This document shows positions 1-5,943 of a stretch of DNA of 8,933 nucleotides, one piece after another. Made by a program: the position numbers and the translations under genes. Under the pieces are notes generated by a model, which saw nothing but the letters and a program-made list of their open reading frames with translations, ran no database searches and had not been told where the DNA came from. Where the stretch lies: contig JALUSH010000197.1 of assembly GCA_027016675.1 (NCBI GenBank), positions 1 through 8,933 on the forward strand. The letters are read 5' to 3'. Each line of letters opens with the position of its first letter. Position 1 is the first letter of the stretch. The stretch is from Thermodesulfovibrio sp. GTDB taxonomy: Bacteria; Nitrospirota; Thermodesulfovibrionia; Thermodesulfovibrionales; JdFR-85.

Positions 1-117
1 AAACAACTAACTAGTATTAATTATACAGAAATAGAGTTTGATATTTTAACCCCTGTCAGGTATGTATTAGCTGTTCAGGATAAAAATAGTTACAAGACGG
101 ATACTTTATTAATTTAG
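1..117 (+). CDS. Possible C-terminal end of an unidentified protein (5' end outside window)
   Basis: Frame 1 is open from the first base of the window to a TAG at 115-117 and gives 38 codons. The sequence has a normal protein composition, with an alternating hydrophobic/polar pattern such as FDILTPVRYVLAVQ followed by DKNSYKTDTLLI, as in a beta-strand-rich C-terminus. I do not recognise the family. An open frame of 38 codons can occur by chance, so this is only a candidate; the sequence upstream of the window would settle it. No terminator hairpin with a T-tract follows the stop. Confidence 0.3.
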   Translation, partial: KQLTSINYTEIEFDILTPVRYVLAVQDKNSYKTDTLLI

Positions 118-221
118 CTCCTTTAAAGTTATTTAAACAGTTTTAGTATGTATCCTTTTTTTAAAAAACCGTGTCTAAAACTTATAGTTTTTCAAAAATC
201 CATCTTACAGGGAGGGTAGCT

Positions 222-397
222 ATGGATGTCAGAAAAAATGCAGAGGAATATATTAGAACCATAATATTGCAACTCTTGCAACCTGTTCAAAAGAAGTCCC
301 TCATGCAAGTACAATTGAGTACACAGACAATGTTTTTTTGAGTATCTGGAAAATAAATTGCACTGCTCCGACAGTTAAGAGGAATCCCCTGCCCTAA
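222..397 (+). pseudogene. Frameshifted, truncated pyridoxamine 5'-phosphate oxidase-like (FMN-binding split barrel) gene
   Basis: A strong ribosome binding site (GGAGGG at 211-216) sits 5 nt before an ATG at 222. That frame reads MDVRKNAEEYIRT and then loses sense, ending at TGA 339-341. From about base 260 a second frame takes over exactly where the first should continue and reads HNIATLATCSKEVPHAS, then TIEYTDN, to a TAA at 395-397. Restoring one base near 258-260 joins them into the N-terminus typical of PPOX-family flavoproteins: a short helix, then RTHN, then a LATCS..PHAS strand pair. Such proteins usually run to 120-150 residues, whereas only about 58 codons remain here, and after TDN the resemblance fades. 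The gene is therefore both frameshifted and truncated. The family call is from recalled pattern, not a search. A sequencing error could explain the frameshift but not the missing C-terminus. Confidence 0.6.
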
Positions 398-474
398 GGA
401 ATTAGATAAGAGAATAAAATCCCAGCTCCATCGATAAAATTATCATGGTGAATCCTGTTCTTCATCAGGACAGA

Positions 475-516
475 TTTATTTCAGTATCTCACAAGACCCT
501 GAAACAAGTTCAGGGT
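475..516. repeat. Short palindromic intergenic repeat
   Basis: The right half contains a perfect 8-bp stem, ACCCTGAA / TTCAGGGT (496-516), around a 5-nt loop. Just to its left, TTATTTCAGTATCT is an imperfect inverted copy of AGACCCTGAAACAA, so the whole unit can fold as a longer hairpin or as two nested ones. The CCTGAAACAAGTTCAGG core resembles dispersed intergenic palindromes seen in several environmental bacterial genomes (recollection, not searched). There is no T-tract, so it is not a standard terminator, although it lies downstream of the 3' end of the ferritin-like gene. Confidence 0.55.
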
Positions 517-601
517 GACAGTGATCATGTTTTACCAATCGTTAACCATACTTATCGCTGGATTTGAGCAAAATGTTTCCTTGATTAATCTATCTGCCAT
601 A

Positions 602-1075
602 TCACCATTTTTCAGATATTTCCTTATACAACTCGTTAATCTTTTTATAATGCTCCTTTGTGTCTTCCTGTAATACCTTTAATATCTTTTTAAATTCAGG
701 TGGATCACTATCCTTATATATAAACAGTTCCCTTTCTATCAAAGAGCGCTCTGCAAGTAAAACAAATTTTATTGCTTCAGATAAACTTATTTCATGTTTG
801 TTTATTCTATCTTTAAATAGATTGAGCTTATCAAGGTCTTTCTTTATCTGGGTCAGGTCAAAATTTCTATCTGAAAATGATATCTCATTGCTTTTATACA
901 GGGATATTATCGTATCTACCATTAAGGCATGGGTATTTTCATCAACAGCTATGTCATGCCACAAATTCTGATGTTCTTTAAATCTGTCAGAAAGTATCTC
1001 ATATATCTCAAATAGATTTTTTTCATACTCACGCATGCCAATCAAAACATCCATTGTATCATCAGAGTTCCTCAT
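602..1075 (-). CDS. Ferritin-like (rubrerythrin-type four-helix) protein
   Basis: The 157-residue protein is almost entirely helical and spaced like a ferritin-like diiron four-helix bundle. Helix A carries REYEKNLFEIYEIL (E16/E18/E23). Helix B has a clear ExxH at E46-H49 (DENTHA). Helix C has E109 and E114 (ERSLIERE). Helix D has QEDTKEHYKK with H142. Family members bind two metals through Glu and ExxH residues and act in peroxide handling or iron storage; the substrate here is unknown. In helix D the usual ExxH glutamate position is T139, with E137, D138 and E141 nearby, so metal binding at that site may be altered. The start is firm: AGGAGGT (1083-1089) lies 7 nt before the ATG. It is a single-gene unit, divergent from the plus-strand cluster. 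No signal peptide, so it is cytoplasmic. Confidence 0.75.
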   Translation of the reverse strand: MRNSDDTMDVLIGMREYEKNLFEIYEILSDRFKEHQNLWHDIAVDENTHALMVDTIISLYKSNEISFSDRNFDLTQIKKDLDKLNLFKDRINKHEISLSEAIKFVLLAERSLIERELFIYKDSDPPEFKKILKVLQEDTKEHYKKINELYKEISEKW

Positions 1076-1096
1076 AACATATACCTCCTTTCTTTT

Positions 1097-1116
1097 GCAC
1101 TTTAATATTGAAGTGC
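1097..1116. promoter_or_regulatory. 20-bp palindrome upstream of the ferritin-like gene, candidate operator
   Basis: GCACTT-T-AATATT-G-AAGTGC is an inverted repeat of 20 bp with one mismatched pair, centred on AATATT. On the minus strand it ends 7 nt before the AGGAGGT ribosome binding site of the ferritin-like gene. The symmetry and length fit the binding site of a dimeric regulator. It could instead fold in the 5' leader of the mRNA. Which regulator binds, if any, cannot be read from the sequence. Confidence 0.45.
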
Positions 1117-1170
1117 TGCAGTAATTTCTATCCCCTCCACGGGAAAGGCTTGATACCTTACACTATTTTC

Positions 1171-1176
1171 ATTATA
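1171..1176 (-). promoter_or_regulatory. Possible -10 box for the ferritin-like gene
   Basis: The minus strand reads AGGGTATAATGAAAA, a consensus TATAAT about 95 nt before the ATG. No convincing -35 hexamer is found 16-18 bp upstream, so either a regulator or another sigma factor would be needed, or this is chance in AT-rich DNA. If used, the leader would contain the 20-bp palindrome. Confidence 0.3.
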
Positions 1177-1266
1177 CCCTAAAAAAGCATGAAAAATGCA
1201 TCTGGTTAGTTTGCCATGAAAAAAGAGTTGTTAAATTGCAAACAGGCATAGCATTAAAGTCCCGTA

Positions 1267-1473
1267 ATGGTTTATTATTATTTTATGATAGATATATCTA
1301 CTTTGAGGTTCAGTTCAGAGAAGGGATTTGGAGAATCATACTATATCCTATGCCCTGTGTGCTGGAATTCATCCATCAAGGTCTGTCATTGGGAAGATGG
1401 TTCTGAGGAGGTTATGGAATGTGATGTCTGTAAAAGGATGGAAGAGGAGATGTCCTCTAATGAAGAGGGATAA
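1267..1473 (+). CDS. Small zinc-ribbon-like protein
   Basis: The 68-residue protein has two CxxC knuckles, C29-P-V-C32 and C52-D-V-C55, separated by a short strand-rich segment (SIKVCHWEDGSEEVMEC). This is the layout of a small zinc ribbon. A further Cys (C40) and His (H41) lie between them. The tail is acidic (EEEMSSNEEG). Function unknown; it could bind nucleic acid or a protein, or deliver metal. The start is uncertain: ATG 1267 and in-frame ATG 1285 both lack a ribosome binding site, and an in-frame stop at 1255-1257 rules out anything longer. It lies 73 nt ahead of the CopD/HemJ-like gene and may lead that operon. Overlapping frames in the same stretch lack such motifs. Confidence 0.55.
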   Translation: MVYYYFMIDISTLRFSSEKGFGESYYILCPVCWNSSIKVCHWEDGSEEVMECDVCKRMEEEMSSNEEG

Positions 1474-1546
1474 TTTTTTCTTATACAGTAAAGAACAAAA
1501 GTCCCTAATATTATAGCACCCTGAAACATCAAAGGAGGTAACAAAA

Positions 1547-2011
1547 ATGATAGCCCTTTTAACAGCCCTACATGTGCTTTCCATTGTGCTCTGGATAGGT
1601 GGGGTTGCCTTTGTTACAATTATAGTTTTCCCAATGATTATGAGAATGGAAAATTCCCTTGAGAAGGTTCTCTTTTTTCAGGGTGTGGAACACAGGTTTG
1701 CAAAGATTGCCAAGGCATCAGTTACCATAGCAGGCATTACAGGTATATGGTTGTTATATATTACAGGTGAATGGAAAATCCTATTTACCTGGACAGGAAT
1801 AGGTCCAACACTGATGCTGATTGTCTGGACACTTTATGTGTTAATCCTTTTATTTGAAAGCAGGCTCTTCAAAGCAATATTTAGTGGAGAAGCGCAACAT
1901 GATACATCAAAGATATTTTTCAGGCTCACCGTGTTTCACTGGTTTATTCTTGGAATGAGTCTCTTGGCTGTGGCAGTTGGAGTCTGGGCTGCCCATGGAG
2001 GTTTGAGCTAA
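1547..2011 (+). CDS. CopD/HemJ-like four-helix membrane protein
   Basis: The 154-residue integral membrane protein has four predicted helices, at about residues 2-29, 56-73, 84-104 and 126-149. Helix 1 has LHVLSIVLWIGGVAF, the signature of CopD/HemJ-like proteins, in which a histidine near the start of helix 1 (H9) can be a heme or metal ligand. Other histidines sit at positions 49, 118, 131 (in helix 4) and 150. H9 and H131 are the best candidate axial pair. It is annotated in many genomes only as a membrane protein; roles in heme or copper handling are possible but not shown. The start is firm: AGGAGGT (1533-1539) lies 7 nt before the ATG. It is followed after 8 nt by the CNNM transporter gene, so the two are co-transcribed and probably translationally coupled. 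Confidence 0.75.
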   Translation: MIALLTALHVLSIVLWIGGVAFVTIIVFPMIMRMENSLEKVLFFQGVEHRFAKIAKASVTIAGITGIWLLYITGEWKILFTWTGIGPTLMLIVWTLYVLILLFESRLFKAIFSGEAQHDTSKIFFRLTVFHWFILGMSLLAVAVGVWAAHGGLS

Positions 2012-2019
2012 AATAATCG

Positions 2020-3339
2020 ATGTGGATTGAAATATTTCTTATCCTTGTATTTATACTCTTTAATGGATTCTTTGCAGGCACCGAGATAGCTGTAGTTACC
2101 TCTCGGAAAAGTCATATAAAGGAGCTTGCAAGGAAAGGGAAAAAGAGTGCTATAATTCTTCAGCATCTTCAATCCGACACAGATCGATTTCTTGCTTCTG
2201 TACAGATTGGCGTAACTATCGCAGGTGCCGTTGCATCTGCCACAGGTGGCGCAGTGGCAATAAAGATAATCAAACCGTTTATAAAAGCGATTCCTGTAAA
2301 TTATATCTCCTCTTCAGCCGAGCCTATTTCTATAGGAATTGTGGTCTTTGTGGTCTCCTATCTTGCGCTTGTAATCGGTGAGCTTGTTCCAAAATCGATT
2401 GCCCTGAAGAATCCAGAAAGATTTGCCCTTATTACAGCTAAACCAATGTACAGGTTTACAAGGCTAATATCACCCTTTGCCAGTATTCTGACCTTCAGCA
2501 CGAATCTTATCTTGAAGCCTTTTGGTGGAAAAACATTTACACAACGAAGTTTTATCAGTGAAGAAGAGATAAAGCTTCTTGTACGAGAAGGTACTGATAA
2601 AGGCATTTTTGAGCCAGCCGAGGAGGAGTTAATTCATGGTGTATTCGAATTTACAGACCTCTCTGTAAAAGAGGTTATGGTGCCACTTACCAAGGTTGTG
2701 GCATTTTCCACGGATATGTCCCTGGAAGAAATCCTGAGTATAATCAGTGAGGAACAGTACTCGAGATACCCTGTTTATCATGGAGAACCATCAAACATAA
2801 AGGGCATACTTTATGTAAAAGACCTGTTCAAAAAACTTGCTGCCAGGGAACAGATTGATATCAGAAAGATCCTGAGAACCCCTTTTTTTGTACCTGAATC
2901 ACTCAAGATAAGCACACTTATGAGACAGATGCAGAGGAAAGGTGTTCTTATCGCAGTGGTGGTGGATGAATATGGTTCTGTAACAGGTATAGTGACAATG
3001 GAAGACCTTCTTGAGGAAATAGTGGGAGAGATCAGGGATGAATATGATGTTGAACAGCCAGTAATCAAAAGGAAGGATGGCTCATTTATTGTGGATGCCT
3101 CAATAACAATCCGGGATCTGCGGGATGATCACGGGATCGAACTCCCTGAATCACCTGATTATGATACAGTGGGCGGCTATATTATTACAAAGCTTCAGAG
3201 GATTCCTGAAACAGGTGAGACCTTTTCATCTGATGGCTGGAAGATCAAAATAATCGAGATGATAGGCAAGAGGATATCACGGGTAATTATTACCCCTGCT
3301 ACTAATCCTGGGGATGATATCCCTGAAAACAATAAATAA
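2020..3339 (+). CDS. CNNM/CorC (HlyC, TlyC) family transporter with CBS domains
   Basis: The 439-residue protein has the full domain order of the family. An N-terminal CNNM (DUF21) transmembrane domain covers about residues 1-190 and starts with FLILVFILFNGFFAGTEIAVV. A CBS pair covers about 205-335, from LSVKEVMVPLTKVVAF to VDEYGSVTGIVTMEDLLEEIVGE in pieces. A C-terminal CorC_HlyC domain covers about 348-428, with TVGGYIITKLQRIP. Length is normal. Such proteins act in the inner membrane and are linked to Mg2+ and Co2+ resistance or efflux; the older name 'hemolysin' is misleading. The ATG at 2020 is the first possible start after an in-frame TAA at 2014-2016. The best ribosome site, GGAGGT at 1997-2002 within the preceding gene, is rather far (17 nt), which suggests coupling to that gene. 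The exported HAD-like gene follows within 5 nt. Confidence 0.92.
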   Translation: MWIEIFLILVFILFNGFFAGTEIAVVTSRKSHIKELARKGKKSAIILQHLQSDTDRFLASVQIGVTIAGAVASATGGAVAIKIIKPFIKAIPVNYISSSAEPISIGIVVFVVSYLALVIGELVPKSIALKNPERFALITAKPMYRFTRLISPFASILTFSTNLILKPFGGKTFTQRSFISEEEIKLLVREGTDKGIFEPAEEELIHGVFEFTDLSVKEVMVPLTKVVAFSTDMSLEEILSIISEEQYSRYPVYHGEPSNIKGILYVKDLFKKLAAREQIDIRKILRTPFFVPESLKISTLMRQMQRKGVLIAVVVDEYGSVTGIVTMEDLLEEIVGEIRDEYDVEQPVIKRKDGSFIVDASITIRDLRDDHGIELPESPDYDTVGGYIITKLQRIPETGETFSSDGWKIKIIEMIGKRISRVIITPATNPGDDIPENNK

Positions 3340-3344
3340 GTGTG

Positions 3345-4088
3345 ATGAAACCAGGCACTTCCAACTTAAAACTATACATTTTTCTATTCATCCCTCTTTC
3401 CTGTCTGATTTTAAGCATATCTATGGTATATGCTGAGGTTGTAGTATTCGACAGTATAACCACCATTGAGCGACCCATCATGCTCAGGGCATTAACAAAA
3501 GGCCGATTTTTTCCTTCAGGTGGAAGAGTTGTTAAGTTTTTCATTAACGAAAAGGCTCTTGGTACAACCCTGAGCGGTGGTGATGGATACGCATTTTTCG
3601 AGTTCATACCTGAAAAGACCGGTCTTTTACAGGTGATGGCAAAGTCTGATAATGAAAAATCAACAGGCTATTTACTTGTATGTAATAAAGGTGACAAACT
3701 TTTCTTCGTAGAGATTGAAAATGCCCTTATGGGATCCATACTCTCCCGAAGTGTTATGAATGGTGCTAATGTGGTGCTCCGCTCCCTTATGAAAAACTTC
3801 AGAATTATATATGTTACAAATATACTTGGTATCAGTGCTGCACGTCAATGGATAAAGGATAGGGGGCTGCCCTCCTCAGTTATTATAAAATTGGAGTCAG
3901 AAGATGATCTTTCAAACCTCCATGCTATGGGGCTGATACCTTATGCCATGGTTGGCTCTCCTGACCTGCTGGCTCAAAGTGAAGGAATTATAAGAAGGAG
4001 ATTCAGTTTTGTACCTCTTGAGGGTATTACAGAGATAAAAGACTGGTTTGACCTGAGAAAAAAACTGTATCAGAAGTCAGATGAATAG
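3345..4088 (+). CDS. Exported protein: Ig-like domain plus degenerate HAD (LNS2-like) domain
   Basis: Residues 1-31 (numbered from a GTG at 3342) form a signal peptide: a basic start, the hydrophobic run LYIFLFIPLSCLILSI, and a VYA/E cleavage site. Residues 32-105 look like a small beta-sandwich (RPIMLRALTKGRFFPSGG, then GGDGYAFFEFIPEKTGLLQV), as in Ig-like domains. Residues 108-240 follow the LNS2 type of HAD fold: FFVEIENALMGS sits where DxDGT motif I should be, FRIIYVTN matches motif II, AARQWIKDRGLP follows, and AMVGSPDLL is near motif IV. The two catalytic aspartates of motif I are E124 and E126, so phosphatase activity is doubtful. It ends the operon with the CNNM gene, 5 nt downstream, suggesting an accessory role. 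The start could be ATG 3345 or GTG 3342; neither has a clear ribosome site. Confidence 0.65.
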   Translation: MKPGTSNLKLYIFLFIPLSCLILSISMVYAEVVVFDSITTIERPIMLRALTKGRFFPSGGRVVKFFINEKALGTTLSGGDGYAFFEFIPEKTGLLQVMAKSDNEKSTGYLLVCNKGDKLFFVEIENALMGSILSRSVMNGANVVLRSLMKNFRIIYVTNILGISAARQWIKDRGLPSSVIIKLESEDDLSNLHAMGLIPYAMVGSPDLLAQSEGIIRRRFSFVPLEGITEIKDWFDLRKKLYQKSDE

Positions 4089-4096
4089 CTTGAGGC

Positions 4097-4120
4097 TGCG
4101 GGGCCTTTAAAGGCCCCGCA
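4097..4120. terminator. Perfect 24-bp palindrome between convergent operons
   Basis: TGCGGGGCCTTT is followed directly by its exact reverse complement, AAAGGCCCCGCA. It sits 8 nt after the stop of the exported HAD-like gene and 11 nt after the stop of the convergent aldolase/phosphatase gene. As RNA it gives a GC-rich stem with an AU-rich top in both directions. There is no T-tract on either side, so it is a bidirectional terminator only in a loose sense. It may equally be a palindromic repeat placed at a 3' end. Confidence 0.6.
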
Positions 4121-4131
4121 CTACACAGCAA

Positions 4132-5229
4132 TCACTCTTCTTTAAATCTGTTCTCCAGTTTCTTCATCAATTGAGGCATTGTTGTATATTCAAGGTCGTC
4201 AAGCCCAAGTCTATGAGGTTCAAATGGGCCATGGGCCCTGAGATAATCGCCTATTTCATTAGCAAGCTGTCTTGCCCTGTCAAATGCAGGGTCATCAAAT
4301 AGATCTCTTGGACCAATGAGATGACCATTTGTAATCTGGAAGCCTGCAGCAATCACCCTTGGAGGGCCATCAAATCTTGAAGGATTTGCCTCATAAAAGG
4401 GCACTGGCATTAGTGGGCCATGATGAGAACCGCGCATCCATCCCTCAACAATATGAGGAAATGCAAAGGGCTCAAGGGCCTCACCCACTGCTGGCATGCC
4501 AGACTGACAGCGAACAATAAGCACTGGATCATCCTTACCCACATATCGCCCTGCAATAAGGCTTAGTTTCTGTGTTGAAGCTGATGCACAGATTTCTCCA
4601 TCCTTTCTATAGACCCGCCTTATCATGAAACGTCTCATTGCACCAATCAGCATGAGCAGATCATACATCTCCTCAGGACATGACAGGGTAATCGCCTTAT
4701 GCCCATAAACATCAACCACATCAAACTGGAATCCTTCATGCATGGTAGGATCAATAACAAGTCCTGCAGTATTAAAGGGATTAGCAAACATGCTGTAAAG
4801 TGGAAGGTTCCAGGCACCCGGGGAGGTCTTGTCTGCCATGAATACAATAACTGGCTCGGATTTTCTCTCAACAAACTCCATCTCTGCCACACCAGGACCC
4901 ATCCCCTTTATATTGCCAGAGAATGCATCGCTTAGAAGGTCCTGTCCTGCACCATAGAGTTTCAGTTTCTTTGCCTCTTCTGTTGCTGCAAGAAAGGTAT
5001 CCCAGGCAAGTTGGTGGATCTCCTCGTTGTCCACACCTCGCTCATGGGTCATAATAAGCTCAAGATCATCACCCACCCGTGTTACATGAAAATCAACAAG
5101 CATCCCGTTGTCTTTTGCCTTTGAGAGCTTCTCCTTTGCTACATCAATAAGATTTTGATGAATGCTTGAGTGACCAACATAACCACCCACATCGGCTTTG
5201 ATAACACTAAGTGTGATCTTCTCCGCCAT
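4132..5229 (-). CDS. fbp: Fructose-1,6-bisphosphate aldolase/phosphatase, archaeal type (FBPase class V)
   Basis: This 365-residue bifunctional enzyme makes fructose 6-phosphate from triose phosphates in one active site by aldol condensation and then dephosphorylation, which forces flow toward gluconeogenesis. The start MAEKITLSVIKADVGGYVGHSSIH gives the metal-binding D13 and H20. RVGDDLELIM holds D54/D55, MADKTSPGAW holds D133/K134, and AGRYVGKDD holds Y229 and K232, which match the tyrosine and Schiff-base lysine of characterised archaeal enzymes. Length is normal for the family and no residue appears lost. The start is firm: GGAGGT ends 6 nt before the ATG. It is coupled to the upstream thiamine-binding-type gene (11-nt gap). 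The family occurs in most archaea and in deep-branching, mostly thermophilic bacteria, so it is useful for guessing lineage. Confidence 0.96.
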   Translation of the reverse strand: MAEKITLSVIKADVGGYVGHSSIHQNLIDVAKEKLSKAKDNGMLVDFHVTRVGDDLELIMTHERGVDNEEIHQLAWDTFLAATEEAKKLKLYGAGQDLLSDAFSGNIKGMGPGVAEMEFVERKSEPVIVFMADKTSPGAWNLPLYSMFANPFNTAGLVIDPTMHEGFQFDVVDVYGHKAITLSCPEEMYDLLMLIGAMRRFMIRRVYRKDGEICASASTQKLSLIAGRYVGKDDPVLIVRCQSGMPAVGEALEPFAFPHIVEGWMRGSHHGPLMPVPFYEANPSRFDGPPRVIAAGFQITNGHLIGPRDLFDDPAFDRARQLANEIGDYLRAHGPFEPHRLGLDDLEYTTMPQLMKKLENRFKEE

Positions 5230-5240
5230 ATCTCTACCTC

Positions 5241-5546
5241 CTACTTTTTCAGTTTTTTACCAAGCCGTTTTTCTATTGATTTCACTTTTAGTTCCAGTCT
5301 GTTGGGCTTGCCCTTTCTATCATCAATGGTTATTGTTACAATTGCTCTGTCTGCTTTTTTCATAACCTGAGTGTGGCATTTTTTGATAAGTCTCATAATT
5401 TCAGTCCATTCTCCTTCAATACAGGTACCCATAGGGTTTACCTTATAGGGAAGTCCGCTTTCATCAACTATCTTTAACACATCTGCAAGATAGTCGCCAA
5501 TACTACTTCCCACACCTATGGGAATTATGCTGAATTCTACAAGCAT
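5241..5546 (-). CDS. MTH1187 family thiamine-binding protein (DUF77)
   Basis: The 101-residue protein matches the small ferredoxin-like-fold MTH1187/YkoF-type family. It has MLVEFSIIPIG, then GVGSSIGDYLADVLKIVDESGLPYKVNP in sequence, MGTCIEGEW, and a C-terminal ITIDDRKGKPNRLELKVKSIE strand-helix. The family is reported to bind thiamine-like ligands and forms tetramers; the cell function is not well defined. The start at 5546 is chosen over an in-frame ATG at 5558 because GGAGGG (5551-5556) lies 4 nt before it and would be coding sequence if the upstream ATG were used. The stop codon TAG overlaps the ribosome binding site of the aldolase/phosphatase gene, so the two are co-translated. The C-terminus is lysine-rich (KRLGKKLKK). 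Confidence 0.85.
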   Translation of the reverse strand: MLVEFSIIPIGVGSSIGDYLADVLKIVDESGLPYKVNPMGTCIEGEWTEIMRLIKKCHTQVMKKADRAIVTITIDDRKGKPNRLELKVKSIEKRLGKKLKK

Positions 5547-5550
5547 ATCA

Positions 5551-5556
5551 CCCTCC
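5551..5556 (-). promoter_or_regulatory. Ribosome binding site that fixes the start of the thiamine-binding-type gene
   Basis: GGAGGG on the minus strand lies 4 nt before ATG 5546. The alternative ATG at 5558 overlaps it and has no site of its own, so the shorter protein is preferred. Confidence 0.7.
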
Positions 5557-5565
5557 ATAATTATA

Positions 5566-5597
5566 CAGGGGGAGCAATCTCTTCATCCTCCCCCCTG
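5566..5597. terminator. G/C-rich hairpin between the HU and thiamine-binding-type genes
   Basis: CAGGGGGAG (5566-5574) pairs with CTCCCCCCTG (5588-5597), with one bulged base and a 13-nt loop. It begins 12 nt after the HU stop codon. It would be a stable RNA hairpin, but what follows on the minus strand is TATAATTATGG rather than a T-tract. It could be a weak terminator or a processing/stability hairpin at the HU 3' end. The TATAAT after it is too close to the next ribosome binding site to be a normal -10 box. Confidence 0.4.
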
Positions 5598-5609
5598 CTG
5601 GAATAATTA

Positions 5610-5882
5610 TTATCTGATTGCGTCTTTTAAACCTTTCCCAGGTGTAAATTTTGGTACTTTTGAGGCAGGTATCTTGATTTCTTCGCCTGTACGCGGGTTG
5701 CGGCCCTTTCTTGCCTTTCTTTTGCTTACGGAAAAGGTGCCAAATCCTACGAGAGTAACCTTTTGGTTCTTTTTGAGGGCCTTTTTGATGTTGTCTATCA
5801 TTGCATCAAGTGCCCTCTGAGCATCAGCCTTGGAAAGCCCGGCATCTGATGCTATCTTTTCAACTAAGTCAGCCTTGGTCAT
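5610..5882 (-). CDS. hup: HU/IHF-family DNA-binding protein
   Basis: The 90-residue protein is exactly the usual HU length. It starts MTKADLVEKIASDAGLSKADAQ, with the helical dimerisation core to about residue 45, then VTLVGFGTFSV. The DNA-binding arm is KRKARKGRNPRTGEEIKIPAS, with the conserved GRNPxTG at its tip, followed by PKFTPGKGLKDAI. It binds and bends DNA as a dimer and compacts the nucleoid. The start at ATG 5882 is preferred over a GTG at 5891: a G-rich ribosome site (AAGGGGGG) ends 8 nt before the ATG and overlaps the GTG. HU and IHF subunits cannot be separated with certainty from sequence alone; the generic arm and length favour HU. Confidence 0.95.
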   Translation of the reverse strand: MTKADLVEKIASDAGLSKADAQRALDAMIDNIKKALKKNQKVTLVGFGTFSVSKRKARKGRNPRTGEEIKIPASKVPKFTPGKGLKDAIR

Positions 5883-5943
5883 TTCTGTCACCCCCCTTTC
5901 TTAAGTGGATTTGATGAAGGCAGATGCCATCACCTGATAAACA

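Larger units (their letters stand above)
118..601. other. Gene-poor stretch containing a gene remnant and a short repeat
   Basis: No intact gene is visible on either strand here. The stretch is AT-rich, with homopolymer runs near 154-168. It holds the frameshifted oxidase-like remnant (222-397) and a palindromic repeat (about 475-516), both listed separately. From 398 to 474 and from 517 to 601 I see no start with a ribosome binding site and no RNA-gene signature. It looks like decaying sequence between two transcription units. Confidence 0.6.

Noticed and set aside
1328..1584. Two further open frames overlapping the zinc-ribbon gene (plus 1328-1516 and minus 1369-1584)
   Set aside because: They have no ribosome site and no recognisable motif, and they conflict with the CxxC-bearing frame and with the start of the CopD/HemJ-like gene.
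4210..4230. GGTTCAAAT resembling a tRNA T-arm
   Set aside because: It lies inside the aldolase/phosphatase coding sequence and has no matching acceptor, D or anticodon arms.
5560..5565. TATAAT just upstream of the thiamine-binding-type gene as a promoter
   Set aside because: Normal start-site spacing would begin the RNA inside the GGAGGG ribosome site, and the -35 position reads GGATGA. It is more likely part of the sequence after the hairpin.
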